From an uncultured Elusimicrobia bacterium (GTDB lineage Bacteria; Elusimicrobiota; Endomicrobiia; Endomicrobiales; CAIRNS01), in the NCBI GenBank assembly GCA_903880015.1, contig CAIRNS010000011.1:25764-89763 (forward strand): 64,000 nt of DNA. Direction: 5' to 3'. The notes beneath the pieces were generated by a model, which made no database searches, was not told the DNA's origin, and was given only the letters and a program-made list of their open reading frames with translations. Positions 1 to 7,915 of this stretch are shown piece by piece. Position 1 is the first letter of the stretch. Every line of letters starts with the position of its first letter. A program made the position numbers and the translations under genes.

Positions 1-530
1 CGCGCATTCAGATGGTCCAGATCGGCGTCCGCGACGAAGCCAGAATGATTGGCGGGATCGGAACCTGCGGTCGCCAACTGTGCTGCCAGGGTTTTCTCAA
101 GGACTTTTCATCGGTGACCATCGACATGGCCAAAGAACAGGATTTATCGCTCAACACCGCCAAGCTTTCCGGGCTCTGCGGGCGGTTGATGTGCTGTATC
201 GGCTACGAAAATGCTTTTTACCGCGACACCAACAAAAAGTTACCGCCCTACGGATCGACCGTCACAACGCCCTTCGGACAAGGCACGGTAATAGCTGCCA
301 GTTGCATCAAGGAAGCCGTGACCGTACATTTCGACGACGGCCAAAGCAAACTGGTGCCCCTTGCGGATATTTCCAATATCATCCCCAGAAAACCGGGCTC
401 GGGCGTTCCCGTCAGGGAACCGGCGCCGGCACCGGCGAAACAAAGCGGCCGCCCGCCACGGCCGGAAAAACCGTCAGCGGGACATCAGTCCCGTCAACGC
501 AACCATCACAACCGGGACCGCAGAAAATGA
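1..530 (+). CDS. ricT: PSP1-domain protein RicT/YaaT, 3' part
   Basis: The frame is open to the window edge, so the N-terminus is missing. The visible part begins at the conserved IGVRDEA segment. It carries two cysteine clusters, CGRQLCC and LCGRLMCC, spaced as in the PSP1 C-terminal domain of RicT (YaaT). In Bacillus these cysteines bind Fe-S clusters in the RicAFT complex, which affects RNA processing and developmental signalling. That role is established there and only assumed here. The last 45 or so residues are a low-complexity Pro/Arg/His-rich basic tail. The stop overlaps the metG start in an ATGA arrangement, so the two are translationally coupled. The order ricT-metG-tatD is a common bacterial arrangement and supports the call. 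Confidence 0.85.
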   Translation, partial: RIQMVQIGVRDEARMIGGIGTCGRQLCCQGFLKDFSSVTIDMAKEQDLSLNTAKLSGLCGRLMCCIGYENAFYRDTNKKLPPYGSTVTTPFGQGTVIAASCIKEAVTVHFDDGQSKLVPLADISNIIPRKPGSGVPVREPAPAPAKQSGRPPRPEKPSAGHQSRQRNHHNRDRRK

Positions 531-2107
531 AATCAAACCGATTCTATCTCACTACCCCCATTTATTATGTCAACGATTATCCTCATATAGGTCACGCCTA
601 TACCACGATTGCCGCCGACATACTGTCCCGCTGGTCCCGCCTTAATGGTAAAAATGTTTTCTTTTTAACCGGCACCGACGAACATGGCGCCAAAATTTGC
701 GATGCTGCGCAAAAAAACAATCAAACACCTCTGGCGTTTTGCGACGGTATAGTCGAAGGGTTCCGCTCTGCATGGAAAAATCTGGCTATTGAGAACACTG
801 ATTTTATTCGAACCACGGAAAAGCGCCATGAAGCCGCTGTCCAGAAACTTCTCAGTGTACTCCACGAAAAAGGATTTATTTATAATAACACCTACAAAGG
901 GTTGTACTGCGTTGGTTGTGAGAAGTTCATTTCTGAAACGGACCTGGACGACACGGGTTGTTGCCCTGACCACCGCCAGAAACCGGCACACCATGAAGAA
1001 GAGAATTATTTTTTCAAGCTCTCTGCCTTTCAGCAACAGCTCATCGACATCATTTCCGATGAAAAGCATCCCCAGCATATCGTCGTGCTCCCGCGCGAAC
1101 GCCGCAACGAGATACTGGGCAAGCTTAAGCAGGGCCTGGACGATATCAGTATTTCCCGTATCGCTCTTACCTGGGGCATCCCCCTGCCGTTTGATGCCAA
1201 ACAGACCGCCTATGTCTGGGTTGACGCACTGATTAACTACATCAGCGCCGTGGGCTACGGCGAACTGCCTGGGGCCGATTCCCCCGATGCCGCACAACGC
1301 ATCAATGATTTTAATACATGGTGGCCAGCCGATCTACATCTGATGGCCAAGGATATTCTGTGGTTTCACAGCGTCATCTGGCCAGCAATGCTGCTGGCCG
1401 CCGGCGTGGCCCTACCCAAAAAGATTTTTGCACACGGATTTTTTACCATCGACGGCAACAAAATGTCGAAAACCATCGGCAATGTCATCCGCCCGGATCA
1501 GTTGATAGAAAAATTCGGTGTTGACGCGACGCGCTATTTGACCGTATCGCTGTTTCCTTTCGGCAGTGACGGAGATATATCGTGGGACGCGCTCACTGAC
1601 AAATATAATGTTGACCTGGCAAACAATTTCGGCAACCTCATATCCCGGACGCTTTCCATGACGCAGAAATATTTTTCGGGAACGATCCCCCCTGCCACCG
1701 ACAGCGCGCCGGACCTCATCGATCGCGTTGCAAAAATACTGGCTGATGTCCCCGGTGCCGTTGATGCCCTCGAGTTTCACAAGATCGCTGACCGGATACA
1801 ATGCGCGGTCACGCTGGTGAATCAACAGATAGAGCAGGATGCCCCATGGAAAATGGCAAAAGAAGCCAACCAGCGCCTGGGCGCGGCAATGAACTCCTAT
1901 CTTCAGACAACGGCGCTGATAACGTTGTATCTTGTCCCGTTTATGCCGTCGATATGCCAGAAAATATGGGAATCGTTCGGCGCTGTTGAACCGGTCGCCA
2001 CCGCCGCACACGCATATTTTACTGCTTCAGTTCCACCGACTACCTTCGTGCGCTCCGGCGCAGGTATTTTAAATCCCGGCATCCTGTTCCCCCGCATACA
2101 AAAATGA
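527..2107 (+). CDS. metG: Methionyl-tRNA synthetase
   Basis: This class I aminoacyl-tRNA synthetase charges tRNA-Met with methionine in the cytoplasm. The 526-residue protein has the HIGH signature (residues 20-23, in YPHIGHAYT), the GTDEHG segment, and a KMSKS-type loop (KMSKT, about residue 312). A zinc-knuckle pair, CVGC near residue 128 and CCPDH near 145, lies in the connective domain. It ends after the anticodon-binding helical domain and lacks the extra C-terminal tRNA-binding (EMAPII-like) domain of longer bacterial forms. The ATG overlapping the ricT stop (ATGA) is chosen as start because the conserved N-terminus begins immediately after it; the same frame is open upstream inside ricT, but that part looks non-coding. 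Confidence 0.96.
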   Translation: MKSNRFYLTTPIYYVNDYPHIGHAYTTIAADILSRWSRLNGKNVFFLTGTDEHGAKICDAAQKNNQTPLAFCDGIVEGFRSAWKNLAIENTDFIRTTEKRHEAAVQKLLSVLHEKGFIYNNTYKGLYCVGCEKFISETDLDDTGCCPDHRQKPAHHEEENYFFKLSAFQQQLIDIISDEKHPQHIVVLPRERRNEILGKLKQGLDDISISRIALTWGIPLPFDAKQTAYVWVDALINYISAVGYGELPGADSPDAAQRINDFNTWWPADLHLMAKDILWFHSVIWPAMLLAAGVALPKKIFAHGFFTIDGNKMSKTIGNVIRPDQLIEKFGVDATRYLTVSLFPFGSDGDISWDALTDKYNVDLANNFGNLISRTLSMTQKYFSGTIPPATDSAPDLIDRVAKILADVPGAVDALEFHKIADRIQCAVTLVNQQIEQDAPWKMAKEANQRLGAAMNSYLQTTALITLYLVPFMPSICQKIWESFGAVEPVATAAHAYFTASVPPTTFVRSGAGILNPGILFPRIQK

Positions 2108-2138
2108 GAGCAGCGAGCACTGATAGATTTGAAAGAAC

Positions 2139-2172
2139 GGCAAATCCCCCTCGCCCCCTTTGCTAAAGGGGG
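2139..2172. repeat. Palindromic intergenic repeat, family A copy 1
   Basis: The sequence starts GGCAAATCCCCC and closes with GCTAAAGGGGG, giving a C5/G5 hairpin around a CTTTGCTAAAG centre. Near-identical copies lie at 22970-23005 and 33377-33412, and a shortened core at 23205-23225. It sits 31 bases after the metG stop, where it could act as an mRNA-stabilising or weak termination hairpin. Confidence 0.75.
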
Positions 2173-2229
2173 AATCAATGACATTGCAATGATATTAGAA
2201 AGATGTTATGAAAAATCGTAGTAAATATT

Positions 2230-2997
2230 ATGATTGAAACACACGCGCATTTACTCGATGAGAAGTTTGACCTTGACCGCGACACTACCATTGCGCGCGC
2301 CCGCACCGCCGGCGTTGACGCCATTATCGAAGTCGGCTGCGAGCCGGCGAACTGGCAAAAAACTATCGCCTTTGCTGTTGCGCACAAAAACATATCCTGC
2401 GTTCTGGGAATACATCCTCAGGAGACCATTGCGGCAGAGCCCGCCGTACTGGACACACTCAAAAATCTGTGCACCCATCAAAAAGTAGTCGGCGTAGGCG
2501 AGACAGGGCTTGACTACCATTTTGAAACATCACCCCGGGATATGCAGAAAGAAGTTTTTATCCATCACATGGATATCGCGCGTTCTCTCAAAAAGCCCCT
2601 CGTCATTCATTGCCGTGAGGCCTACCGGGACTTGCACGATATTCTTACCGGTCAATGCTCAAAACCGGGAAGCTTTTTTGGCGTTATTCATTGTTTTTCC
2701 GGAACACTATTTGACGCCCGGGAACTGACCGACATGGGTTTTCTTCTCGGCATAGACGGCCCAGTCACCTATCCATCCGCAAGAAATCTCAAAGAGGTCG
2801 TCACTGCCATCCCCCTTGAATCCCTGGTCATTGAGACCGACTGCCCGTATTTACCACCGCAAGAGTACCGCGGTCAACGCAACGAACCGTCCTACCTCCC
2901 TCTGATAGCCCGTGAGATAGCCCATTTAAAGAATATCCCCGCGGAAACCGTAACCGCCGCCACAACAATCGCCGCAAGAACCCTTTTTGCATTATAA
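2230..2997 (+). CDS. tatD: TatD family metal-dependent hydrolase
   Basis: This is a 255-residue TIM-barrel hydrolase of the TatD DNase family (3'-5' exonuclease activity on DNA/RNA is known in characterised members). All expected metal ligands are visible: H5 and H7 (THAH), E91 (GETGLDYH), H127 (VIHCRE), H154 (VIHCFSG) and D204 (ETDCPY). The RGQRNEPSYL segment typical of the family follows. It lies downstream of metG, as in many bacteria. A gene for a TatD-linked radical SAM protein is found about 3.5 kb further on. The ATG has no obvious Shine-Dalgarno sequence. The exact substrate cannot be read from sequence. Confidence 0.93.
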   Translation: MIETHAHLLDEKFDLDRDTTIARARTAGVDAIIEVGCEPANWQKTIAFAVAHKNISCVLGIHPQETIAAEPAVLDTLKNLCTHQKVVGVGETGLDYHFETSPRDMQKEVFIHHMDIARSLKKPLVIHCREAYRDLHDILTGQCSKPGSFFGVIHCFSGTLFDARELTDMGFLLGIDGPVTYPSARNLKEVVTAIPLESLVIETDCPYLPPQEYRGQRNEPSYLPLIAREIAHLKNIPAETVTAATTIAARTLFAL

Positions 2998-3022
2998 GTC
3001 TGCCCATCTCCGCCATATCTAC

Positions 3023-3052
3023 TTGTTTTTCATTTAGTGTTATATATATAAT
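3023..3052 (+). promoter_or_regulatory. Candidate promoter for the glycosyltransferase gene
   Basis: TTGTTT at 3023-3028 and TATAAT at 3047-3052 are separated by 18 bases, within an AT-rich gap after tatD. The -10 is perfect and the -35 is weak. Confidence 0.4.
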
Positions 3053-3097
3053 ATTCGAAAATATATCGTCGTCATTGGATTGCGCGAGGCAACCGCA

Positions 3098-4864
3098 ATG
3101 CTTCTCAGGAAAGGTATCCCGTGCCGATTGTGCGGGATTCAAGGTTTAATACTGATGGCCGCAAGATTCCCTTACTACAAAGAAATCGCTTTGCTGTTGC
3201 TGATTCTTGCCGGCTACATATTGCATAGTGTTTATATGGGAAGCTTCACCGTCAATTGCGCCACTGACATTAGCTCCCTTGTCGCTGCACAAGACATCAC
3301 AACGAAACTTGATAGTTTCTCCTCTAAGATTGGGCAACCAATCCATAATCTAATCACAGCATTTCAGCATTCACGACTGCCTCCGCTGTATGCTCTGAAT
3401 GCGGTTCTCATCACAAAGATTATCGGCAGAAATTGGACAATGATGAATATTGTTAACAATTTCCCCTATCTGTTCATACTACTGGTGTTCTGCTATCTAA
3501 CCGGCAGGGAAATCAAGGACAAAGAGACCGGCATACTGGCAAGCGTATTGATAGCATTATACCCTCTTGTATACGGCAGTTTCCGCTTGTACTGCATAGA
3601 TTTTTCCATCATGGCAATGACTGTCATGTCCTTTTATTTTTTGTTACGGTCGAAAAACTTTCAAAAGACCCCAGAAACTATCGTGTTCGCATTGTGCTGT
3701 GGCTGGGGGATGCTGCTTAAAGACCCCTTTGGATGTTTCATAGCTGGCCCGACATTATACGCCCTTTTTTGCCGATGTAACCATCCACAAAATCCCGAGA
3801 AGGGAATACTGAGCCGGCCCGCAAATATTCTCATCGCCGCAGTGCTATTTTTGATAGTCATTTCCCCCTATTATTTCAACATCACTATTCTAAAATTTAT
3901 ATTGATCGACCGTCAAATCAGTAACGAACCCGCGCAGCATGCATGGTACACTTTCGATAATCTGAGGTTATTTACTACTGGCCTGTGGGAGAACCAGCTG
4001 AGCCCTCCGTTCTTTATTGCTTTTATCATCGGGCTGTATTTTGTTGTCAAACATAAATATCTGACATCTGTAAAACCAATGATTTTTCTGTGGATCGTCG
4101 TGCCGACAGTTATAGTACTCTTTATGAACCAGCAAAAAAGCGTGCGCTATGTACTCCCCCTGATGCCGGCATATGCTCTCGTAACTGCAGCTGGGTTGAG
4201 AACCATACTATGGACGCGCCGCGGCATCGTGATTGTCTGTATCATTCTAGTGGCAGGGCTCCTTCAGTACCGATATATTAGTTATGGATCTTCAGATATT
4301 TCTGTAAACATTATGGGCAAACAGTGGCATTACTTCTCCCGCTCTGAACTGAATCAAAAGTTTTCCGATATGCAGAACACCGGAGAGCGTATGCAGGGAA
4401 TATATCAGGGGCTCATGGAAAGATATAGACAATCGGGCAATAAGAGCACACTGAATTTATTGATTCCCCTACGAATAACCAGCGGATTCACTGACTTTAT
4501 TGATATATATTTCTGGTTTCAAAACAGCAAAACAACTATCAATACAATCTCTTTGTTGGAAAAGGGGATTGAAACACTCGAACAAATCTATCAAGATCGG
4601 AACAAGATCGACGCCATTCTTTTCCTGCTGCCTAAAGAAAAGATCCCATTAATCCGCAGAGATTTTCATTTGCCTTTTGCTATTCTGCAGGAATACTATT
4701 CGCCATGGAATTCAAACATAATAAGAAATTACCAGTTGATGACCGCCGCTGATTGGGCTGTGCATGAAAGGACTTGGAATAAACTTGAACGAGAATTCCC
4801 CCAGAAAAAGCTTTTGTATAACGATGCCGAAATCGAGGTATATCTTTTTAGCCGTTCTCAATGA
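3098..4864 (+). CDS. GT-C type membrane glycosyltransferase (ArnT/PMT-like)
   Basis: The product is about 588 residues with roughly ten predicted hydrophobic helices in the first two thirds and a soluble C-terminal region of about 170 residues. The pattern of a helix, a long first extracytoplasmic loop, then closely packed helices is that of the GT-C superfamily, which transfers sugars from polyprenyl-phosphate donors on the periplasmic side of the inner membrane. I see no diagnostic motif for one acceptor, so LPS, protein or lipid glycosylation all remain possible. The chosen ATG has GAGG eight bases upstream; the ATG at 3155, just before the first helix, is an alternative. It converges with the radical SAM gene and has no obvious operon partner. 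Confidence 0.65.
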   Translation: MLLRKGIPCRLCGIQGLILMAARFPYYKEIALLLLILAGYILHSVYMGSFTVNCATDISSLVAAQDITTKLDSFSSKIGQPIHNLITAFQHSRLPPLYALNAVLITKIIGRNWTMMNIVNNFPYLFILLVFCYLTGREIKDKETGILASVLIALYPLVYGSFRLYCIDFSIMAMTVMSFYFLLRSKNFQKTPETIVFALCCGWGMLLKDPFGCFIAGPTLYALFCRCNHPQNPEKGILSRPANILIAAVLFLIVISPYYFNITILKFILIDRQISNEPAQHAWYTFDNLRLFTTGLWENQLSPPFFIAFIIGLYFVVKHKYLTSVKPMIFLWIVVPTVIVLFMNQQKSVRYVLPLMPAYALVTAAGLRTILWTRRGIVIVCIILVAGLLQYRYISYGSSDISVNIMGKQWHYFSRSELNQKFSDMQNTGERMQGIYQGLMERYRQSGNKSTLNLLIPLRITSGFTDFIDIYFWFQNSKTTINTISLLEKGIETLEQIYQDRNKIDAILFLLPKEKIPLIRRDFHLPFAILQEYYSPWNSNIIRNYQLMTAADWAVHERTWNKLEREFPQKKLLYNDAEIEVYLFSRSQ

Positions 4865-4918
4865 CAAACTAATCCCCTTGAATTGAACTCTCGAATCGTT
4901 CTGTGAAATGACAGAGGG

Positions 4919-6361
4919 TTACTGTGCGCGGGAGGAATTGTGCTGGGTGATATAGATGAGAAAAGCAACAATGCCGTTGAGTAGCGTCTTCATGACGGGA
5001 ATACTGAGCGGCATAGTAAGAAAATGCCACAGAACCCGCGGATGCAGGCGCAGATAAAACCGTGCGACAATGCTTTTTGCATATCGTGCAAGTATCGTTG
5101 ACGACAAACCCCGCGGAACGAATACATAACTATACTGGTTCAACAACCGCCAATCTTTTTTAAATGTTCCATACTCTTGAGCGCGCTGATAGTCGATTGA
5201 ACCCGGCATCGGAGTAAATATGTTCAGGGTGAGAAAATCAAGATCTGAGTTTAGAATGAATCGTTTCGTTTTCTCGAGACTTGTCTCTGTTTCCGGCAAG
5301 GTTCCCAGCATAAAGTATCCGTGACAGATAATGCCGGCTGCCCGTATCTTGCAGATTGATTCGGTAACCATTTCTGGATTTATTTCCTTGTGAAGAAACT
5401 CTAAACAGTCCGCCGAACCGCTTTCAATGCCAAACCCTATCTGCCAGCATCCTGCCCGCTTCATAGCAGCCAGAACATTCTCGTCGATGATATTCGCCCG
5501 CAGATTACATGACCATGTCAGCGGAAGTTTTTCACGGATCAACAGGTCACAGAGCGAGAGCACGCGTACCCTATTGACGCCGAATGTGTCGTCATATATT
5601 TGTACATCCCTAATGCCGTAATCTTGCACCAGCGTTTTCATCATTCCAAAAACATATTCGGCACTGTGTTCTCGATAACAACGATCACCCCAGACAGCCC
5701 GACTGCAAAAAGTGCACAAATAGGGACATCCGCGCGAGGTAACGATTGAAAGTGAGGGGAGATGGCGAAATGAGAACAACGCCGGGTGATAGTGCCGTCG
5801 AATGTCCGGTAACAGATCCCATGCAGGGAAGGGGAAAGAATCGATATTGTCGCGTGTTTTCCGCGCAGACGTGCTGTGCAACTCACCATTGTGCCAAAAC
5901 ATCAATCCGTTGACTGAGAGTAATGGCGTCCCCTGTTCACGGGCAACAAGAATCTCGCCCAGCGTATCCTCACCCTCGCCGATAACGCCGGCATCAAAAT
6001 GAGGGAACGACTCCATTGTCTCACGGGGCAAGGCGCTCATATGCACACCGCCGATTACTATAAACAATGCATGGTCAATGGATTTCAAGCGCGCGGCAAG
6101 CGCTCCAGCTGAATGAATTGCCACGGTAGCGGCGGTAATCCCCACTAAGTCCGGCTTAAAAGCAATGATCCGGTTCACTGCCTGCTCGACACCAAGTGAC
6201 AATGCTTCACAATCAAGCAACGATACAGTGTGTCCCCGCTGACGCATAGAGGCAGCAAGCGCGCAAAGCCCCAACGGCGGCATACAAATGCCCGCCGCGG
6301 ATAATTTTCCGTATCTTTCCTTCATGCTTAACGGGGGATTAACTAGAATTATTCTTTGCAT
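4919..6361 (-). CDS. B12-binding-domain radical SAM protein
   Basis: The protein is about 480 residues and in two parts. The N-terminal roughly 170 residues look like a cobalamin-binding Rossmann domain (VNPPLS start, IGGVHMSALP and GVIGEGEDT segments). A radical SAM core follows, with CPYLCTFC supplying cluster cysteines at about C212, C216 and C219. The BchE/YgiQ-type layout suggests a methyltransferase or cyclase acting on an unreactive carbon. The substrate is unknown. A hydrophobic stretch near the C-terminus (about 440-470) suggests membrane association, as in hopanoid- or lipid-modifying relatives. The start is set at the ATG giving MQRIILVNPP; a longer frame to 6424 has no extra conserved sequence. 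It is divergent from the small radical SAM gene. Confidence 0.82.
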   Translation of the reverse strand: MQRIILVNPPLSMKERYGKLSAAGICMPPLGLCALAASMRQRGHTVSLLDCEALSLGVEQAVNRIIAFKPDLVGITAATVAIHSAGALAARLKSIDHALFIVIGGVHMSALPRETMESFPHFDAGVIGEGEDTLGEILVAREQGTPLLSVNGLMFWHNGELHSTSARKTRDNIDSFPFPAWDLLPDIRRHYHPALFSFRHLPSLSIVTSRGCPYLCTFCSRAVWGDRCYREHSAEYVFGMMKTLVQDYGIRDVQIYDDTFGVNRVRVLSLCDLLIREKLPLTWSCNLRANIIDENVLAAMKRAGCWQIGFGIESGSADCLEFLHKEINPEMVTESICKIRAAGIICHGYFMLGTLPETETSLEKTKRFILNSDLDFLTLNIFTPMPGSIDYQRAQEYGTFKKDWRLLNQYSYVFVPRGLSSTILARYAKSIVARFYLRLHPRVLWHFLTMPLSIPVMKTLLNGIVAFLIYITQHNSSRAQ

Positions 6362-6459
6362 GTAGAGATTGTGTTGCGCGTCGGAACGCCTATAAAACTG
6401 CCTGCCATCGCCGGTTATAGACACATATTTTTAAAAAGTATATCAAACACCACATTCTA

Positions 6460-6490
6460 TTGCAAATTCCATGATTTTTTTTGATATAAT
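6460..6490 (+). promoter_or_regulatory. Promoter giving a probable leaderless transcript
   Basis: TATAAT occupies 6485-6490 and TTGCAA 6460-6465 with a 19-base spacer. The ATG of the radical SAM gene begins six bases after the -10, which is where transcription would start, and no Shine-Dalgarno sequence is present. Confidence 0.55.
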
Positions 6491-6496
6491 CTGCCT

Positions 6497-7084
6497 ATGG
6501 CAATAACCTATACACTTCACAACAGCCTCTATATCAACCTGACCAACCGTTGTTTGATGGCTTGCACATACTGCATCAAATACAAATGGAAAGGAAAATT
6601 TTACGGCCAGAACTTGCGCCTGTCTGCCGAGCCAAGTGCGCAAGATGTTATCAAGGAAATAAAAGATCCTAAAAAATTCGATGAAATTATATTTTGCGGC
6701 TACGGGGAACCGTTGATACGCCTGGAAGTGCTTAAAGAGGTCGCCGCGTGGGTACATTCCCGCGGCGGACGCGTTCGCATCAACACATCGGGACATGCCA
6801 ATGTCTTTCATAAACGCAACATCCTTCCCGAATTGAAAGGGCTGGTAGACGCCATATCCATAAGCCTCAATGCGTCTTCACCGCAGCAATACAACCGCCT
6901 CAACCGACCAAAAAAGAAAACTAATGCTTTCAAAGAAACTATTGCCTTTATCGCGGAATGCAAGAAATACATCCCCTCAGTAACGGTAAGCGCCGTCAGC
7001 TTGCCGGGCGTTGATGTTGCCACAGTGCGGACTATCGTAAAAAAACTGGGCGTCGCATTCAGACAACGACCGTATCTCGATTAG
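6497..7084 (+). CDS. TatD-linked small radical SAM protein
   Basis: This is a compact radical SAM protein of 195 residues with the cluster motif CLMACTYC (C19, C23, C26). A YGEP segment stands in for the GGE motif, and INTSGH marks the next core strand. Its size and the start with TLHNSLYINLTNRC match the TatD-associated radical SAM family that I recall. The presence of tatD in the same neighbourhood supports that. Function is unknown in that family; a role in processing a nucleic-acid or tRNA-like substrate is only a guess. The gene seems to be transcribed leaderlessly from its own promoter. Confidence 0.8.
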   Translation: MAITYTLHNSLYINLTNRCLMACTYCIKYKWKGKFYGQNLRLSAEPSAQDVIKEIKDPKKFDEIIFCGYGEPLIRLEVLKEVAAWVHSRGGRVRINTSGHANVFHKRNILPELKGLVDAISISLNASSPQQYNRLNRPKKKTNAFKETIAFIAECKKYIPSVTVSAVSLPGVDVATVRTIVKKLGVAFRQRPYLD

Positions 7085-7140
7085 CGTTCTGAAATGACAC
7101 ATTTGAGAGAGCTGATGATTCATACGATAGCGGGAATACA

Positions 7141-7737
7141 GTGGTGAAAAAGAACAATTATTTTCTTGTGGTTTTTCTTTTTTTATGTGTAGCTTGCACT
7201 GTCATATACGCGGCCTCTGCCGGAACGCCGGAGACACAAACCGGCAAAACAGTGTGGCGAAAACAGGTAGGATGTAACCTGAGGACCGTCGAATTGCAGC
7301 GTGTCAGTGAACAGACAATCATCGGCGCTGAAAACAAATTCCCCACCCGCCAGAGAACAATCAAAAAATCTGTCTACAAACTGGTTTTAATGGACGCAAG
7401 CGGCAAGCCGGAGAAAACCTACGACCTGTCAAAATGCCGCCGGATCCGTATGATAGCCACTGCCTATTATCCCGGCGACCCCCTTGCATGGCGCGATGGC
7501 ACCGAAACCTATTTGGGCCTTGAAATGCAGCGCGGCATCGTAGCCGTCGATCCGAAAATAATCCCCCTAAAAACCCGTGTGTATGTCTCCGGATACGGCT
7601 ATGGCTATGCTGCTGACACCGGCAACGCCATTATCGGCAACCGCATAGACCTCGGCGTCAACAACGCCGCTGAAGAGAAATCATGGATGCATCGCCCAGT
7701 CACCGTCTACATTCTCGGAAAAGCCGACACCTGGTAA
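7141..7737 (+). CDS. Secreted 3D-domain protein (lytic-transglycosylase-like)
   Basis: The protein is 198 residues with a hydrophobic N-terminal signal or anchor segment (residues 7-25). The C-terminal half is a 3D domain: ATAYYPGDP, then IVAVDPKIIPLKT, then a YGYGYAADTG segment and NRIDLGV. These place the three conserved aspartates of this double-psi barrel. In MltA and in Bacillus Rpf/YabE-type proteins this domain cleaves or binds peptidoglycan. No second catalytic domain is present, so a periplasmic wall-binding or wall-cleaving role is inferred. Translation starts at one of two adjacent GTG codons (7141 or 7144). Confidence 0.85.
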   Translation: MVKKNNYFLVVFLFLCVACTVIYAASAGTPETQTGKTVWRKQVGCNLRTVELQRVSEQTIIGAENKFPTRQRTIKKSVYKLVLMDASGKPEKTYDLSKCRRIRMIATAYYPGDPLAWRDGTETYLGLEMQRGIVAVDPKIIPLKTRVYVSGYGYGYAADTGNAIIGNRIDLGVNNAAEEKSWMHRPVTVYILGKADTW

Positions 7738-7793
7738 CCCCTCCCTATCTGCCGGTTTTCACATAAATTTCACAAATTTTCCTTCGTTATTAC

Positions 7794-7822
7794 TTGAAAT
7801 ATAACTATAATATCTGTATATA
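7794..7822 (+). promoter_or_regulatory. Candidate promoter and leader for giant protein 1
   Basis: TTGAAA at 7794-7799 and TATATA at 7817-7822 have a 17-base spacer. The roughly 85-base leader that follows contains an imperfect GGCTGG/CCAACC stem and a CCGG/CCGG pair before a run of six T, then a strong GGAGGA site just before the ATG at 7916. The leader may be structured, but I do not recognise a known riboswitch. Confidence 0.5.
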
Positions 7823-7915
7823 TAATTACACCGTATCAATGGGCATTGAAGACCACGGAAGGCTGGATAACCAACCCGGAGCGTTGCAAACCGGATTTTT
7901 TAGCAGTGGAGGAAC

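Noticed and set aside
665..1297. A 210-codon minus-strand frame opposite metG
   Set aside because: It lies wholly within metG, has no recognisable domain and no ribosome site.
7823..7915. Riboswitch in the leader of giant protein 1
   Set aside because: Short possible stems are visible, but the conserved core of the c-di-GMP, SAM, TPP or cobalamin classes is not, so no class is claimed.
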